A stretch of 64,000 nucleotides of DNA from Roridomyces roridus. Lineage: Eukaryota > Basidiomycota > Agaricomycetes > Agaricales > Mycenaceae. The notes under the pieces are model-generated. The model did not search any database, was not told the origin of the DNA, and saw only the letters and a program-made list of their open reading frames with translations. Shown piece by piece: positions 33,966-45,539 of the stretch (positions within the stretch are counted from its first letter, which is position 1; every line of letters begins with the position of its first letter). The stretch spans positions 620,001 to 684,000 of the forward strand of contig JARKIF010000011.1 in the NCBI GenBank assembly GCA_029378245.1, read 5' to 3'. The translations under genes and the position numbers were made by a program.

Positions 33966-34901
33966 TTTCAAATTATATTCCCCAATTGGTATCGCGACCC
34001 TACTATGCGCCCTACGCTCCTCTCAAGCATCTAGGACTCTCGAGCGTGTCTCGACACCCTGTCGTCTTCCCGGCGCTGAGCATGCATATCTCTTTCGCAA
34101 TCCACGTAACCTTGACTGGTTCCCATCTCCCGCCGACGGTGTTCATTCGGAAGCCAACGTCTTACGTCTCGTTGTGCTCCAGTTTTGTTCTATACGCTTG
34201 CGAAGGGTTCGATTCCTGCTGCGGGTTTAGCATGGTGCCGTGGCCAAATATCCTTTTGCAGCGCGCCCGGAGCAGGAGTACTCCAGAGTCCAGTGATTTC
34301 ATATACACCCCTCTTCCGTCTATGTACTGGAGACGCCGCCAAACGCTCGCAAGTCAACGTCGCCCATGCGTAATCACCCCAGCTCCAATCATTCCACCGT
34401 CTACGCGTACGGACATATCTTTTCGAAGAGGAGATTGAAATGCGCAACGATAAATACACTGCTGACGAACCCGTTTGTGTATTTCCCGCCCATCCACATA
34501 CGTATATTTCAAAATTCACCCCCTGTCGTTAATGGAAAATTCGGGCTTCAGTTGGGTCCCTTCGCACCGTCCTCATTCGCCGGTCATCTGCATCTCACCC
34601 GTTGTCTTTGATAGAGAATTCGGCCGCCGGTCAACCATGCAGTGGTTCCCCAGTCTTGGTCGTCACCAAGCGCAAACTACGGCTGTCACTGCTACCTGTT
34701 CTAAGTTTGATTCCTTGTCGTGACTTGGCAGAGAAGAACTGTTTTTCTTTGTCGCTTCTCCATTCTTTTCCAGAACTGATGTGAGCAGAGAAAGCGCGCG
34801 ACTGTTGTGGATGTCTAACTCTGGGGTCCAGGTAAAAACGCGCGTGGAAGACCAGCAATCTGGCCCAAGACAAGAAAAAGCTGCGGATACCATCAACATA
34901 T

Positions 34902-34990
34902 AGCCGTTAGGAGGAGTCGAACCCCCGCACCCTCAACATGTGTCGCAATTCGATAGGGTGGTGCCACTGGGTGCTCTTCGCTCAACGGCT
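34902..34990 (-). other. tRNA-like sequence with perfect acceptor-like ends
   Basis: AGCCGTT and AACGGCT pair perfectly over seven bases 89 nt apart. GGGGG-TTCGACT-CCTCC forms a T arm, and GCACC/GGTGC could close an anticodon stem containing a short intron. The D arm is not canonical. Two more B-box-like sequences follow at 35116 and 35541 on the same strand. Confidence 0.4.
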
Positions 34991-35839
34991 GCGCACGTCT
35001 CGAACTGCTTGAACCGAACATAGTATCTGCGTTGGCAATTGACATCAGTGGACCTCCTGCCAGAATGGGCCAAAAAGAAGTGCTCTGCGCATGCGTGTCA
35101 TGTCAGTGCTGATCGGAGGAGTCGAACCTCCGCACAATGGACCCACAATCAATCATGCTTCGATGTGGCGCAGCCCAACAGCTGCTAGGACGCCAAAAGT
35201 ATGTGCGATTCGACTATTCTCAGAGGGACTGGCGGCTTCGAGCCCAGAAGAGAAACAAAATTTGACTTGGCGTTCGCACACACACTACGAGGAGTCTTTT
35301 GTGAGGGAAAGAAACTGATAGGTATATTCATCTAGGTAAGCTTGTACTTATACTGGTAGCTTATCTACAATATGAAATAGTGAGTAGATGACACAGGGGA
35401 ATAAATGAAAATAGAGATAGGTAGAACCATTCAGGATGGATGGAGTAATTAATCAGGGTGAATGGAAGATATGTTCAGGATGTTGAACAGGGAGTTTCAA
35501 ACCAAGGAAATGAGTAGCTCTGCAGGGATCAATCCTACAACAGAGTCGAACCTCCGCCCCCCTTGGTTAGAGTATGCGGCTCATTTGATGGTGGTCGCTG
35601 GCTTGACGGCTGCCAGTGTTGAATAGTGTGGAATCCGGATCCAAGCTGAGATACTTCTTGAACGCCTGGATCAAACCAGAACCCCAATCACCACTTGAAG
35701 ATGAGAAACTGGACAGGCCCGTGCGCCAGCAAACTTCGCCGAGGATGGAATCCACGAGGCTCCTTTACAGATGCAGATAGGTCTTGGAACCGTGAGAGCG
35801 ACCAGCGGCCCGGTGGAATGGGAGAGAATTTCAATCGAT

Positions 35840-38469
35840 TTAGTGACCGTCATCCTCGATTGACAACTGACCCAAACTTTCCTGAAACCCCCTAGCCCTC
35901 TCATCAACGAAGAAATTCTTCTTGCCGAGAGCGAACCGACACATCTCGACCCTAGACCCATTCCGTCTCCAACATCCCAAAGGAGTCACTCCCCACGTGC
36001 GGAATTTCTCCAGCATCGACTGCGCATGCAGATCCGATATTATTGCATCCTCAAAGGTTTTGACGCTGTACCTCTCGGGGAAACGCTCGAAGTCGATGCA
36101 CGGTATGAGCTCGTCGGAGGCCGTATCCGGAAACTCGCGTTCTACGATTTCCCGGAAGACATCCATGGCCGTGGCTACGGTGCGCCTTGCGAAGACACCC
36201 AGACTATCCAAGTCCCGTTGTGCGTGATGTCCTAGTAAAATTTGAACATTGATACGTAGGATGATTCATCACGGCTCTTACCTGCTGGATTCGTTCGGAA
36301 AAGATGACATAGTTCGCGGTGGGTAGGTTTCCAGTCGAGTTTCTGACATTCTGGCGAGCAATAATGTGCCGTCTGACAGCCTTTGCACCTCTTGAAAGTC
36401 ATCTCCGCGTCGACGCGCCCGCACTGGACATGAATGGTATTAGCACCGACAAGCAAGGATAGAGGGAGGGACTCACTTCGCTGTAACGGCATTTGCGGTT
36501 CGCGACCTCCTTCTCCTCCAGGAGGGCAGGAAGACGTTTATCGAGCATCAAAAAGAAAGGCGTGAACGCAGCCTTGACTGTGGGCTGCGCCAAGAGCTCT
36601 GCGTAGTGCGGCGTCTCCAACTTCTCCGCCATTGATGAAACTACTTCCACCAACGAGCGGTAGACGAGGTATGGGGGTATAATATGCGCACGATAGCCAA
36701 CGCCGCATCCACAGTGTGTTGTGTCATTGCTGGAAATGCCGGACTCCAGTCGAGCAAGGCGAGCAGAAAGCCCGCTCTGATCGCCTGCACGACGGCGAGG
36801 TGGTCATTCCCCTCCAGATAGAGCGAGAAAAAATCAATGTACAGGTCAAACAACGCCTGGTAAGCTGCGTGATCTGTGGAATGGCACGCGACGCGCCGGC
36901 AAAGGACCGGGTCACCGTCTTGATGAGTCCCTCGTCGTAGAACGCTTGTCGCAAAGGGTTGTGGGACAGCCGGCACAGCGTGAAAAGGAGATTGATATGG
37001 GTCGTCAAGCATGGGAGGGCCTCGTCGGTGTCGACACTGTGGAGCCCCTTAGAAGCTTTCTTGGTCCGCCGCAAGGCCAGTGCAGCGACATTGCAAGGGT
37101 TCCCATCAGCAGTTCGGATTATCCGTTCCAACGAGTCTTTCTTCCCCGAGGTCACCGAATGTTGGAGGATGGATAACAACACATGCGACGACGCCACATC
37201 CACGCCGCCTTCCCAGATCCACAGTTTCGTGAGGAGCTCAAGACCCCCTGGTACTTCCAATAAAGCCGGGGCCAAAGCGTGATCTGCGGCGACTGCACTG
37301 AAGAGTCGAATGAGCGTCCAGAGACGCAGTCGATCCATGCCGAATGAGGAGGCACAGTCGATGTGGATGTCGTAGATGTACTCAGACCACTTGATAATAC
37401 CGGGAACGCCAACTAAAATCTGGTCCGCCTGAGCGGCGACGCCGCTCCCGTTTGAGAAGGTATCCACCGCAGTGAGTGCAATCAGTGACCTGTAAGCAAA
37501 GTCGGCATCGATGCCCCACTCGCGCGGAGAGAACGGTGCCAACTCTTCGCGGAGGTGGGACATAAACACACCCACGACTCCCAGTGCCATAGTCTCGGGA
37601 ATGTCCATCCAGACTAGCGACAGATCTTGGAGTAGGGCTGGGCACCGTACCGTAACGGACACGGCCATAATATATACGGCCGTATTGAGACACGGCCGTG
37701 AGATTACGGCCCGTAGAATGGCAGCATAAATCACTCACGGTACGCCACGGTGCCGTATACGGCCGTATTTCCGTAACACGGCCGTAAATTGATGGTGAGT
37801 GATTGCTCATGGAAGTCAGAATTTCTGCTTGATTATGACCAGGAGCATCAAATCTTACAATCTAATGCATCTTTCCCATTCATTCCCGTCCTCCCTGGCG
37901 CAAAATATGCACTGGGAACATCGGCTACCGTTGACTTGGAGGGTTGATGGCGCGTTGATGCGTTGATGGCGGCTGCCGTAAACATCCATGAAACCCGCAG
38001 CAGCCTTGCAGCAGCCCCCCAGAAGCCGCCCATCCAAAGGGGATGCTGTCACCACTGTTGTACAACTTCCTACATCGCTTGGTGAGACCATTCTGACACA
38101 AATCTACTGCGATAAACAGTGTTCAAGGGAGATTGCCGAGCATGGCCGTATTACGGCCGTAACGGCCGGGTTTTCACGGAAAATACGGCACACAGCCGTG
38201 TTGGACACGGGCCGTGTGAAGACCACCACCAGAGGCCACGGCACGGCACCGTGTCCGTATTACGGAGCCGTATTCCGTATGATACGGTTACGGTGCCCAG
38301 CCCTATCTTGGAGCGCGTCGAGGCCGAGGTCGTTCTGCTGGCTCGCTTTCATGATGTACTGTGCGGGAATTGAGGAGCTGGCCAAGGAAGAAAGGAAGAA
38401 ACTGACCCTAATCGGTGTGGCTCTCACTTTGCGTATGATCTCGCTGCGTGACTGTGTGTTGCCCGCCAT
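35840..38469 (-). pseudogene. MYND-family paralogue, copy 2 (interrupted by a hAT element)
   Basis: Starts MAGNTQSRSEIIRKVRATP at 38469, followed by a short intron and YIMKASQQNDLGLDALQ, where a 673-bp element interrupts the exon. Beyond it come DLSLVWMDIPETMALGVVGV, the helical region (IIKWSEYIYDIHIDCA, LFDLYIDFFSLYLEGNDHLA), a MYND finger (KRCKGCQTAHYCSPECQK with downstream HREL-C) and the C-terminal domain (IVEREFPDTASDELIPCIDF) to a stop at 35840. Without the insertion the gene resembles copy 3 throughout. MYND fingers bind proline-rich partner peptides; the family's role is unknown. The frame in the helical region near 36750-36650 also looks shifted. Confidence 0.85.
37633..38305. mobile_element. 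Non-autonomous hAT transposon (673 bp)
   Basis: Terminal inverted repeats TAGGGCTGGGCACCGTA are identical over 17 bases, and an 8-bp duplication TCTTGGAG flanks the element (37625-37632, 38306-38313); TAGGG-type ends plus 8-bp duplications are hallmarks of hAT elements. The interior is full of ACGGCCGT palindromes near the ends and lacks a transposase frame. Removing it with one target copy restores the MYND reading frame across GLDALQ-DLSLVW. Confidence 0.93.
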
Positions 38470-38849
38470 CGAGGGAGAGGTGATGGTGGAAAGCGGGTAA
38501 ATGATGAGAGTATTTTCACAGTGATCCGTATGATCCGAGACTAATCAATCGTTTCAGGCAGTCAAGCATTTCAATTTTCTCGCTGCTTCAAACCAAGTTG
38601 GTACAAACCGCAGGTTGCGATGATACAGCTTCCAAGATGTCTTGAATACACTTCCAAAAAAAACGAAGCAGGCATCAACCAACGTGAATCTCGAATTCTG
38701 GTCACTTGAGACGAGGGCGCCACCGCACACCTTTGCTATCAGCCACCTTAATCCCAAGCGCAATCATCCGCTCCGCGCGCGGCACCCAAAGACTCTGATT
38801 GATGGCGTGCCTTGAACCGGGAATATCTATTGAGACCAGGCTTGATGAG

Positions 38850-41085
38850 GAGGAGGAAGGTAACCGACGCACTCTTTAATCTCCGGCCATACGCACGGAA
38901 TGACTTGGAGCTCCAGCAGCGCAGGAAAATTAGCGAACGGTAAACCAGCCAAAGCATCGAAGGTTGCATCCCAGTGGACGTCGTCGACCTTGGTTATGTG
39001 ACTGTTGGTTTCGGTCATGGTTTGAATACATGTGAGCAGGAGGGAGAAAAACATACGATTTTCTAAGCGTGATCTTTTGCAGTGGGTGGTGTCTCGGGTG
39101 CTTGAAGGTTTTCAGACACTCCGTCACAGGATGTAACTAAACCCTCCCGTGATCAGCGAGCACACAACAGACAGTTTGATAACATACGGCGGGTTGTCCA
39201 AGATGTATGCCCAAGTTTTGGAGTTGTGGGCAGAGATCGAGCGTCTGGGTCAAATTGGGGCGGGGAATTGCGAGTTGGCGTATCTTATCTCCATGCCTCT
39301 CAAGAAATGCGTCGGATTCAGCTGGATTGTGACGGTGGGTGGAGTCTTCATCGAATTGGAAGACGACGTGGTTGATGTTGGGCAGCCTAAGTGAGAACAG
39401 TAAGAATCGGACTGGAACGACCAGGGAAACAGACGAACTCCATGGATGCGAGCGCGGGTGTGAATTTAGCAGCACACCGAGCCCCGAGGTCAAGATACTC
39501 CAAAACGGGGAGTCCTCCCGATGCGTCTGAGCTCGACGGGATCAGAAGCTTCGGACTATTCCACGTCAATTTACGCAACGCGGTAAACAGACAAAACACA
39601 GCCGCGCGAGGAGGTTCGGCGGTATCTTCGGGCGGCACGACATGTACGGCAAGCTCCACCAGAGAGGAGCCTGTGGTATTGGCGAGAGTGCAAAACACCG
39701 CCCAGCTCATTTCCATTCCGTGGCCGATGCCGACCCGCGTGAGACGGGGAGTGTGGGTGAAGAGCTTGCGCATGTCGCAGGGAATGGTTACTGAATCGGC
39801 CTGAGAGTGTAATTCCCGCATGTGGAGTGCCAGCGAGGGGTTGGCAAGAATCTTGGAATGCAGGAGCGGGAGGCTTTTGGAGGTGAGGACGGGCCACCGG
39901 TAGAGATAGGCAAGACCGATCCGCTGCGTATAAAGTATTAGATCCACGACCTGGTTTGTTGCCGAATAGGGACGCACGTGAAATGTTTTGGATACAAGTA
40001 AATGGCTGAGTCGTTCACTATTCGTGTCTTTTTCCCTCTTGCGACCGGGTAAACCCCTACGCATGTATTCGATAACGTCGAAAGTTGCCTTGACGATAGT
40101 CTTTTCAGGCAATTGGTCAGGCCTCATTGCCAAGAACAAGATGCGAGCCCAGATGATATCAGGGACAGTCCAGGGGGAAGATGTGAGTGGAAGAATGGGC
40201 AGCGAAGGAGGCACGACTCCTTCGTCATCATTACTGCGTTCATTGTCAGCATACATGCATCTATTGGATCGAGTTGACTCACCGTTCATCCACGAACCGC
40301 AGTTTGGACTGATATGGCGAGATACTAGCATCGGAGAGCACTTCCTCCGCTGCAGCCGCCGAGTTCTTGGACCGAATCTCTACCGTTTGGATGCACGGTA
40401 TGCGTACGACTTCGGACACACTCGGGAGGTCGCTGCTGGAATTGATATAGACAGAGAAGGAGACTTCCTTGACGCTCGGAATGCGGGCCAACTTCATGAA
40501 GAAGTCACGACGTTCGTCAAAGGGGTACGGGAAAACCAGTGACTTCTGCTCAGGGTACAGTCCACAAATGAAACAGGCGCTGGAGACAATGACGACGCAC
40601 CAAATTATCCCAACCCAACGCCGCACTCTCCAACTTGTCCATCAACGTATTTATCTGTTTGTTCTTATTCGTGCCGGGTCCAAGGATGAGGCGTCGCGGG
40701 TTTATGTGAGGAAAAGCGGATACAAGGCCCTTAACCAAGTCGGACGCCCGGATGTCTAAAGAAATGAACAAATCGGTGGTGTTTGGCGCCTTTTGCAGGA
40801 TGAGCTCCAATTTCGCTCCGAATCCGCCCTCGACGCGCAACCTTTTGATGGATTTGCCCAGATCGGGCACGGCTTTGAGTGTGGCATGAAGTCTCTTTAC
40901 CTGGCCGGTAGAGCGGAGGATAACAATGTTGTACAACAGAGGGGTGGAGACGCGAGGAGGATCGACGAGACGGGCTCGCCATCGCGGATGAAGGAGGCCG
41001 AGGCGTCGCAGAATTGAGCGTCGGAGACTTGTAGGACGGGTGCTAGGATCTCTGATAGCACCTCATCGGGCAGGCTAGGCGCCAT
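38850..41085 (-). CDS. F-box protein, large mushroom family (F-box region damaged)
   Basis: Begins MAPSLPDEVLSEILAPVLQV, a classic F-box start of a large Agaricomycete family. Downstream exons give LLYNIVILRSTGQVKRL, KRLRVEGGFGAKLELILQKA, then after a 55-nt intron KSLVFPYPFDERRDFF, the conserved central WTVPDIIWARILFLAM segment, LSHLLVSKTFH, and later LPNINHVVFQFDED and KTFKHPRHHPLQKITL, ending near 38850. Between the start and LLYNIV the frame changes and the usual VCKxWLR stretch is missing, so the F-box itself may be broken by a deletion or contain an intron I misplaced. The role would be substrate adaptor of SCF ligases. Exon limits are approximate. Confidence 0.65.
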
Positions 41086-41541
41086 CGTATCGAGGACGTG
41101 CGTCGTGGTGGTAAGAAAAGAAGGCAGTCCGATGACTCAGCAGTCACGAGACGGGTTGATCCTCCGAAAGGAATCTTTGATGGCCGAACTCTCTTGCCTC
41201 TTACCACCATGTCCGTCCTTTGATTTCCATCCTAGTCCTTGTGCCTAGTGCCATGATCACCTGGACTCCTTGAGATGTTCTCGACTGCTCTTTGAACACT
41301 TCAATGGCTCGGCAGCCCCGACAATGCGATCAAGGCCAGATCCTTGTAATTACCCGAATTTCCTTGTACATCCATGGATGCTCTTTGGCCTTACCCAAAC
41401 GTGAACAATGGCTGGCCTGCCGCCTCTTTTGACCTGGCATGTTCAAGCGCTCGGCTAATTGGACAGATGGGCCGAGCACAATTGAAGAATGGCTGGTCTC
41501 GCACAATGGCCCAACCCCATGCTTTGATTGGGGCCATATTG

Positions 41542-41549
41542 TATAAAAG
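41542..41549 (+). promoter_or_regulatory. TATA box
   Basis: TATAAAAG about 50 nt before the ATG at 41593, the common spacing in this window. Confidence 0.55.
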
Positions 41550-41592
41550 GCGGTTCACAGTTCCATCTTCCTTCATCCCCCCAACATATTCC

Positions 41593-42516
41593 ATGCTAAA
41601 ATCCTCAACGATGCCACCGGCACTCGCTCGTACTACGAGTATGACGCCGACAACGCTCCCGCTGCACCTGAAACCTCACTCGACCCCAAGTATCTCGACG
41701 CCATCTCAAGCCAGATCACTGCCTTGGAGATTTCGCGCACCATTTCGCGCCCTGCGTCGGTGGCATCGAACCGCCCCATATCCGACGTCGATGCAGCCTT
41801 CTCATCATCATCTCGGCCTCATCGGGACGTCTCGTCCATGATATCCAACACATGTCGCTACCACATCGACGCTGCTACCTCCCCGTCCTCGCTCTACCTG
41901 CCGATAAGCATCATCGTACAGTACGCCGGACGTGACCTTTCCGCCGCACACGAGATGGCATCACTGGCCACCCGTCTCGAGGGACACATCTCGCCCCAAG
42001 TCGGCGTGCACAGCTACCGCGCTATCCTCCGGTCTCACGCGCTGGACTTATTCCGGGGCTATTGGAACAGTGTGCGTGCTCTTTCCCAGTCTTTCCCCTT
42101 CATTTAATGGCATTTTCATACTGACATCACTTTTGTAGTGCCATGTAGCCAGGGCCTTCGAACCTCGCTCCCCCTATGAACCAGGACCCTACCAGGGTGT
42201 CAATCTCGCAGCCTTCCTCGGTGCGCTCTTCCCTGCCGGCATCGTCACGGGCTCCGACATCCACGCCTCCCTCCGCCTTCTCGATGACGTCGCCCCCATT
42301 CACGCTTCGAGCCCAAGCTTGATGTCGCTCATGTCCACGGCGTACTACAACCTCGTCTCCGCCGCTGGGCCGGGCATGTGTGTTGGCGAGTGGAAAGAGG
42401 AGACAGATGAGCTCGTGAAGAAGTGGCGTGGGCCTTGGAGGCAAGCGGCGGGGGGAAATGAGCAGACGCTTGTGTCGGATCTCCTCAAGTTGTTGGAACA
42501 CTGGAACACAATCTAA
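41593..42516 (+). CDS. Hypothetical helical protein, two exons, 5' frame uncertain
   Basis: The coding frame is clear from about 41600 (KILNDATGTRSYYEYDADNA, LDPKYLDAISSQITALEISR, LYLPISIIVQYAGRDLSAAH) to an intron at about 42070-42138 and then CHVARAFEPRSPYEPGPYQG, GVNLAAFLGALFPAGIVTG, LKLLEHWNTI and a stop at 42514-42516. The only ATG at the expected distance from the TATA box (41593) is in another frame, so either one base was gained or lost just after it, or a tiny first intron exists. There are no membrane segments and no recognised domain. Probably a cytosolic helical protein. Confidence 0.55.
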
Positions 42517-42599
42517 GCTCATACTTGTTATATTAATTATGTCTCTCTCTCCTTGTTGGCGTGATATATAATACAAATCTCAGTCTCTCTGCTCAATCC

Positions 42600-43275
42600 T
42601 CATGTCACCAGAGAAATCTTCTGGTTGGAAATTGGAATTGAACCATCGGCGGCACCTACTACTACCGACTCCCAAGCGAAGCTCTAGATCCGCATTATAT
42701 CGCAGGACTGAGTTGTGTGCTGGGTAACAGGCAACATATTCTTGACGTATTTTCTCGTGCACTTCGACTCGGGCACTGCCAGGGCTCGTCGTAACTCGTG
42801 CGCCGTCCAGTTCGATTCGATTGATAAGTCCTGGCGTAACGCATGGATTGGTGGTGGCTTGAATCAATGGAAGGTCCAGCGCCATCAACAAAATACCATT
42901 TATCTGAACTTCTGCCCTTGTTGCGTTTTAACGCATCTTTACATGATCACACCGGGTCAGGTTCAATATGGCGTGACTAGCTGCGCGCGGCGCGCAACTA
43001 CCACGTATTCTTGATGGCGTAAAGCTCGATCATTGCAAGTAGGTTTCCCGTTCAACCCGGCCACAAGCCATAGGGCGCCGTTGGTTGATTTTTATGTTGT
43101 GCTAATCGTGTAAACATGAAGCCTTCATTACTTACACAGGAGCCGAGCGCATTCGACAAATTCATGGATACCCGGCATTCAAGCTTTCAAACGGCCACAC
43201 CCTGCAATCATTTTTGGTGACTTTCATACACTGGGCTCAAATTTACTGCGAGATCAGGGCGTATTCATTGCACAC
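42600..43275. other. Intergenic region
   Basis: There is no gene-like frame. A minus-strand GGTTCAATTCC near 42635 is another T-arm-like sequence without pairable ends. Confidence 0.4.
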
Positions 43276-43280
43276 GAGGC

Positions 43281-43655
43281 TCAACCGCAAAAGTCCTGGC
43301 AGACAATCAGCCTCAAAGTCACCGCAACCAGGTGTTGACTCACGCTAACGGTCTTTCCACAGGTTCCGGTGCAGCACGGGTAGTCCGAGCAGCCAGAACG
43401 GCCGTTTGGCACGCAGGGGCCGCAGAACTGGAGACTGAGTCAATGAAAACCCCTCAAAACACTGAGAAAGTTCGTGTACCTCATTCTCCAATCCACAAAA
43501 GAGGCCGGCGCAGCACGGTGCCTCGAAGCACGTCACGCCGTTAACAGCACACCCAGCGCGTTCTGTGAGTGTAGTGTGTTATCGGCAGGCGCGGCAACCG
43601 CTGTGGTGAGGAGGAATGCAGCGAGGACGAGGGATACTGTGACTTTCGAGAGCAT
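43281..43655 (-). CDS. Small secreted cysteine-rich protein with two knottin-like modules
   Basis: ATG 43655 is followed by a clear signal peptide (MLSKVTVSLVLAAFLL-TTAVAA) and a short spacer. The next coding parts, split by two short introns, read CAVNGVTCFEAPCCAGLFCG and CVPNGRSGCSDYPCCTGTCG, ending KTVSDFCG at 43281: twelve cysteines in two similar blocks, each with a central CC pair. Such layouts fold as disulphide knots in extracellular proteins. The frame shifts by one base between the signal region and the first Cys block (around 43548) with no good intron, so the gene may be newly broken or I have missed a splice site. A TATA box lies about 45 nt upstream. Function unknown; candidate effector or antimicrobial. 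Confidence 0.6.
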
Positions 43656-43699
43656 TGTGGGGAAGCGTGAGCTGGGGGTCCCTTGGTACATACTCTCCT

Positions 43700-43705
43700 C
43701 TTATA
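43700..43705 (-). promoter_or_regulatory. TATA box of the cysteine-rich gene
   Basis: Minus-strand TATAAG, 45-50 nt before ATG 43655. Confidence 0.5.
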
Positions 43706-44459
43706 AGTATTCCGAATTGAAGTTGTACATAATAGCTGTAGTACTTATTTGCCTTGGCGCTGCCTAACTAGCTAGCCAGGGACGAACGATGGACAGCTGC
43801 CTGCCCGCTAGCTACTTATTCAAGGGTCGTTGAATTCTTGGGGCAACCGCGACAGGAATTCTCAGCCAAATGAATATCCAGACCCTTGTATTCCGTCATG
43901 TGGTTCAGGGTGGGGCTGATAATCTGTTCAGAAGCCAAATGAAATGGACCCCATAGACGCCCAGTGGACAGCAAAGGTCGAAATGAAAGGGAGATGATTA
44001 TCAGCGGTGAGGTTCTCGTTACATTAGGCGCTCAAGGCGCCTTGAAGGCAACACGTTCGAGATCATCGGCGAATTATTCAAACCAAGCACTGAGTTTGAA
44101 CTTACCGTACCTCAATTCCAGCCAACGCAAGGCGGCTTGGGCTCCGGATCCGAGGTCGATCTGGCATGATCTTCCCACGGTTTAACTGGCTGGTTCACTT
44201 TGAACCCAATGTGGTATTGCTCATTCGATCGAATTCGAATTCCACGAGATCAAGGCTCGACGGGGAACCTGGTGTACCAATACGAGCGGGGTTCGATTCC
44301 TCGCTGCAGCATAGCCAGCTCGACTGCCTCTGGATTCTTTTTTTACGAATGGCTGGATTCGAATCAATCATGCCACCGTCAAGTTACGGTGACGACAGTA
44401 GGACTTGCCACGAGGGAGGTGAAGCAAAAAGTGCTATGAGGTTATATATCCCACTCCAA

Positions 44460-44513
44460 CCAGCGGCAGGAATCGAACCTCTTCTCAAGTGTGTTAAACA
44501 TGTTGGCAGCTGG
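44460..44513 (-). other. Truncated tRNA-like sequence (54 nt)
   Basis: The minus strand has pairable ends CCAGC/GCTGG and AGAGG-TTCGATT-CCTGC as a T arm, but only 54 nt in total, so at least one arm is missing. A plus-strand B-box-like GGGGTTCGATTCCTC lies at 44289. Confidence 0.35.
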
Positions 44514-44749
44514 ACAGTAGTACGTAGGACAACGTAGAACAAATTCATTGGCGACGGCCCACTTCTCTGACGACGGCGTATTCTATTCAATTTCTCCCGG
44601 TGCGTATCCAAGATATCGAGTCCAGCGACATCTCGGCACCGCACATCTTATGCCCCCTCAGTCTGTGGCTCTCCGCCAGTGCTCTGGTCATGTCAAACCA
44701 AGAATCCCCACCGTCGGCCTGCACCTCGCTCGGAACATTTTGTTCAAAG

Positions 44750-45008
44750 TGTTGGGATTTACGCCGTGAGCGCGTTGATCCGCGTCGAACTGATTCCAAG
44801 TTTGCAATCGCAATCCGGTTAAGGTAAGATGCGTTAGGGCAAACGGATGCCCTACGCCTACATTTCAGCAGGCTTGTATACTATTTTACAATGTAACTAG
44901 AATGTTCTACTAAAATCTAAGAAAATGTATCAGTCAGCCAAATGGAAAATTCCAGAAGGTTCTCGAGGGTGGCGAAGCAGAATGTGCCAGAAACCCAAAT
45001 TCCCAACA
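44750..45008 (-). mobile_element. Solo LTR (copy 2)
   Basis: Ends TGTTGGG and CCCAACA with a 5-bp duplication CAAAG (44745-44749, 45009-45013). It is the reverse-complement partner of 8213-8486; the conserved core includes GCATCCGTTTGCCCTAACGC and CTTACCTTAACCGG. The two copies have unrelated flanks and different target sites, which proves independent insertion. Confidence 0.85.
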
Positions 45009-45539
45009 CAAAGTTCAAACGGGACTGGGCTGGCTCGATTATATCGTTCAATCGACGAGAATGAGCATTCGAATACGTTCAATCGTCCAAACCAAAACAC
45101 GGCGCAACTGAATTCTGCACTGTCAGACTCCGGGCATCGTGGTTCGAGTCCACAGCGCGCACTGGGTTTGCTGTAAACATCTATTTTTTTGGGGTTCCCA
45201 TCTAAAATCTGAGAACCTGCTCGACGCCTGAAGCTCACGGTTCGATAGGCCCACCCATCCTGTTATTAAGATATTTATTGCGTGCTAACAATGCAAGTGT
45301 ATCCTTCGACTCGAGGTTGACACGTGGTCAGGCCGCTCGAAGACGCAAGGTTCATTCTTTTTGTATTGCTGAAGATTTAAACCACCGTTTTGCAGATGGC
45401 GTCGTTGGTGAGTGCTCAGTGCTGCTGGGTTCTCTGCGTGGAGATGCCTGACATTATGAGAGACATAGGAACACGAGGAGAGAAGACGGCAGGTTCGCGA
45501 TACCAATATTAATTGGTGAGGGACAGGTTATATTTTGAG

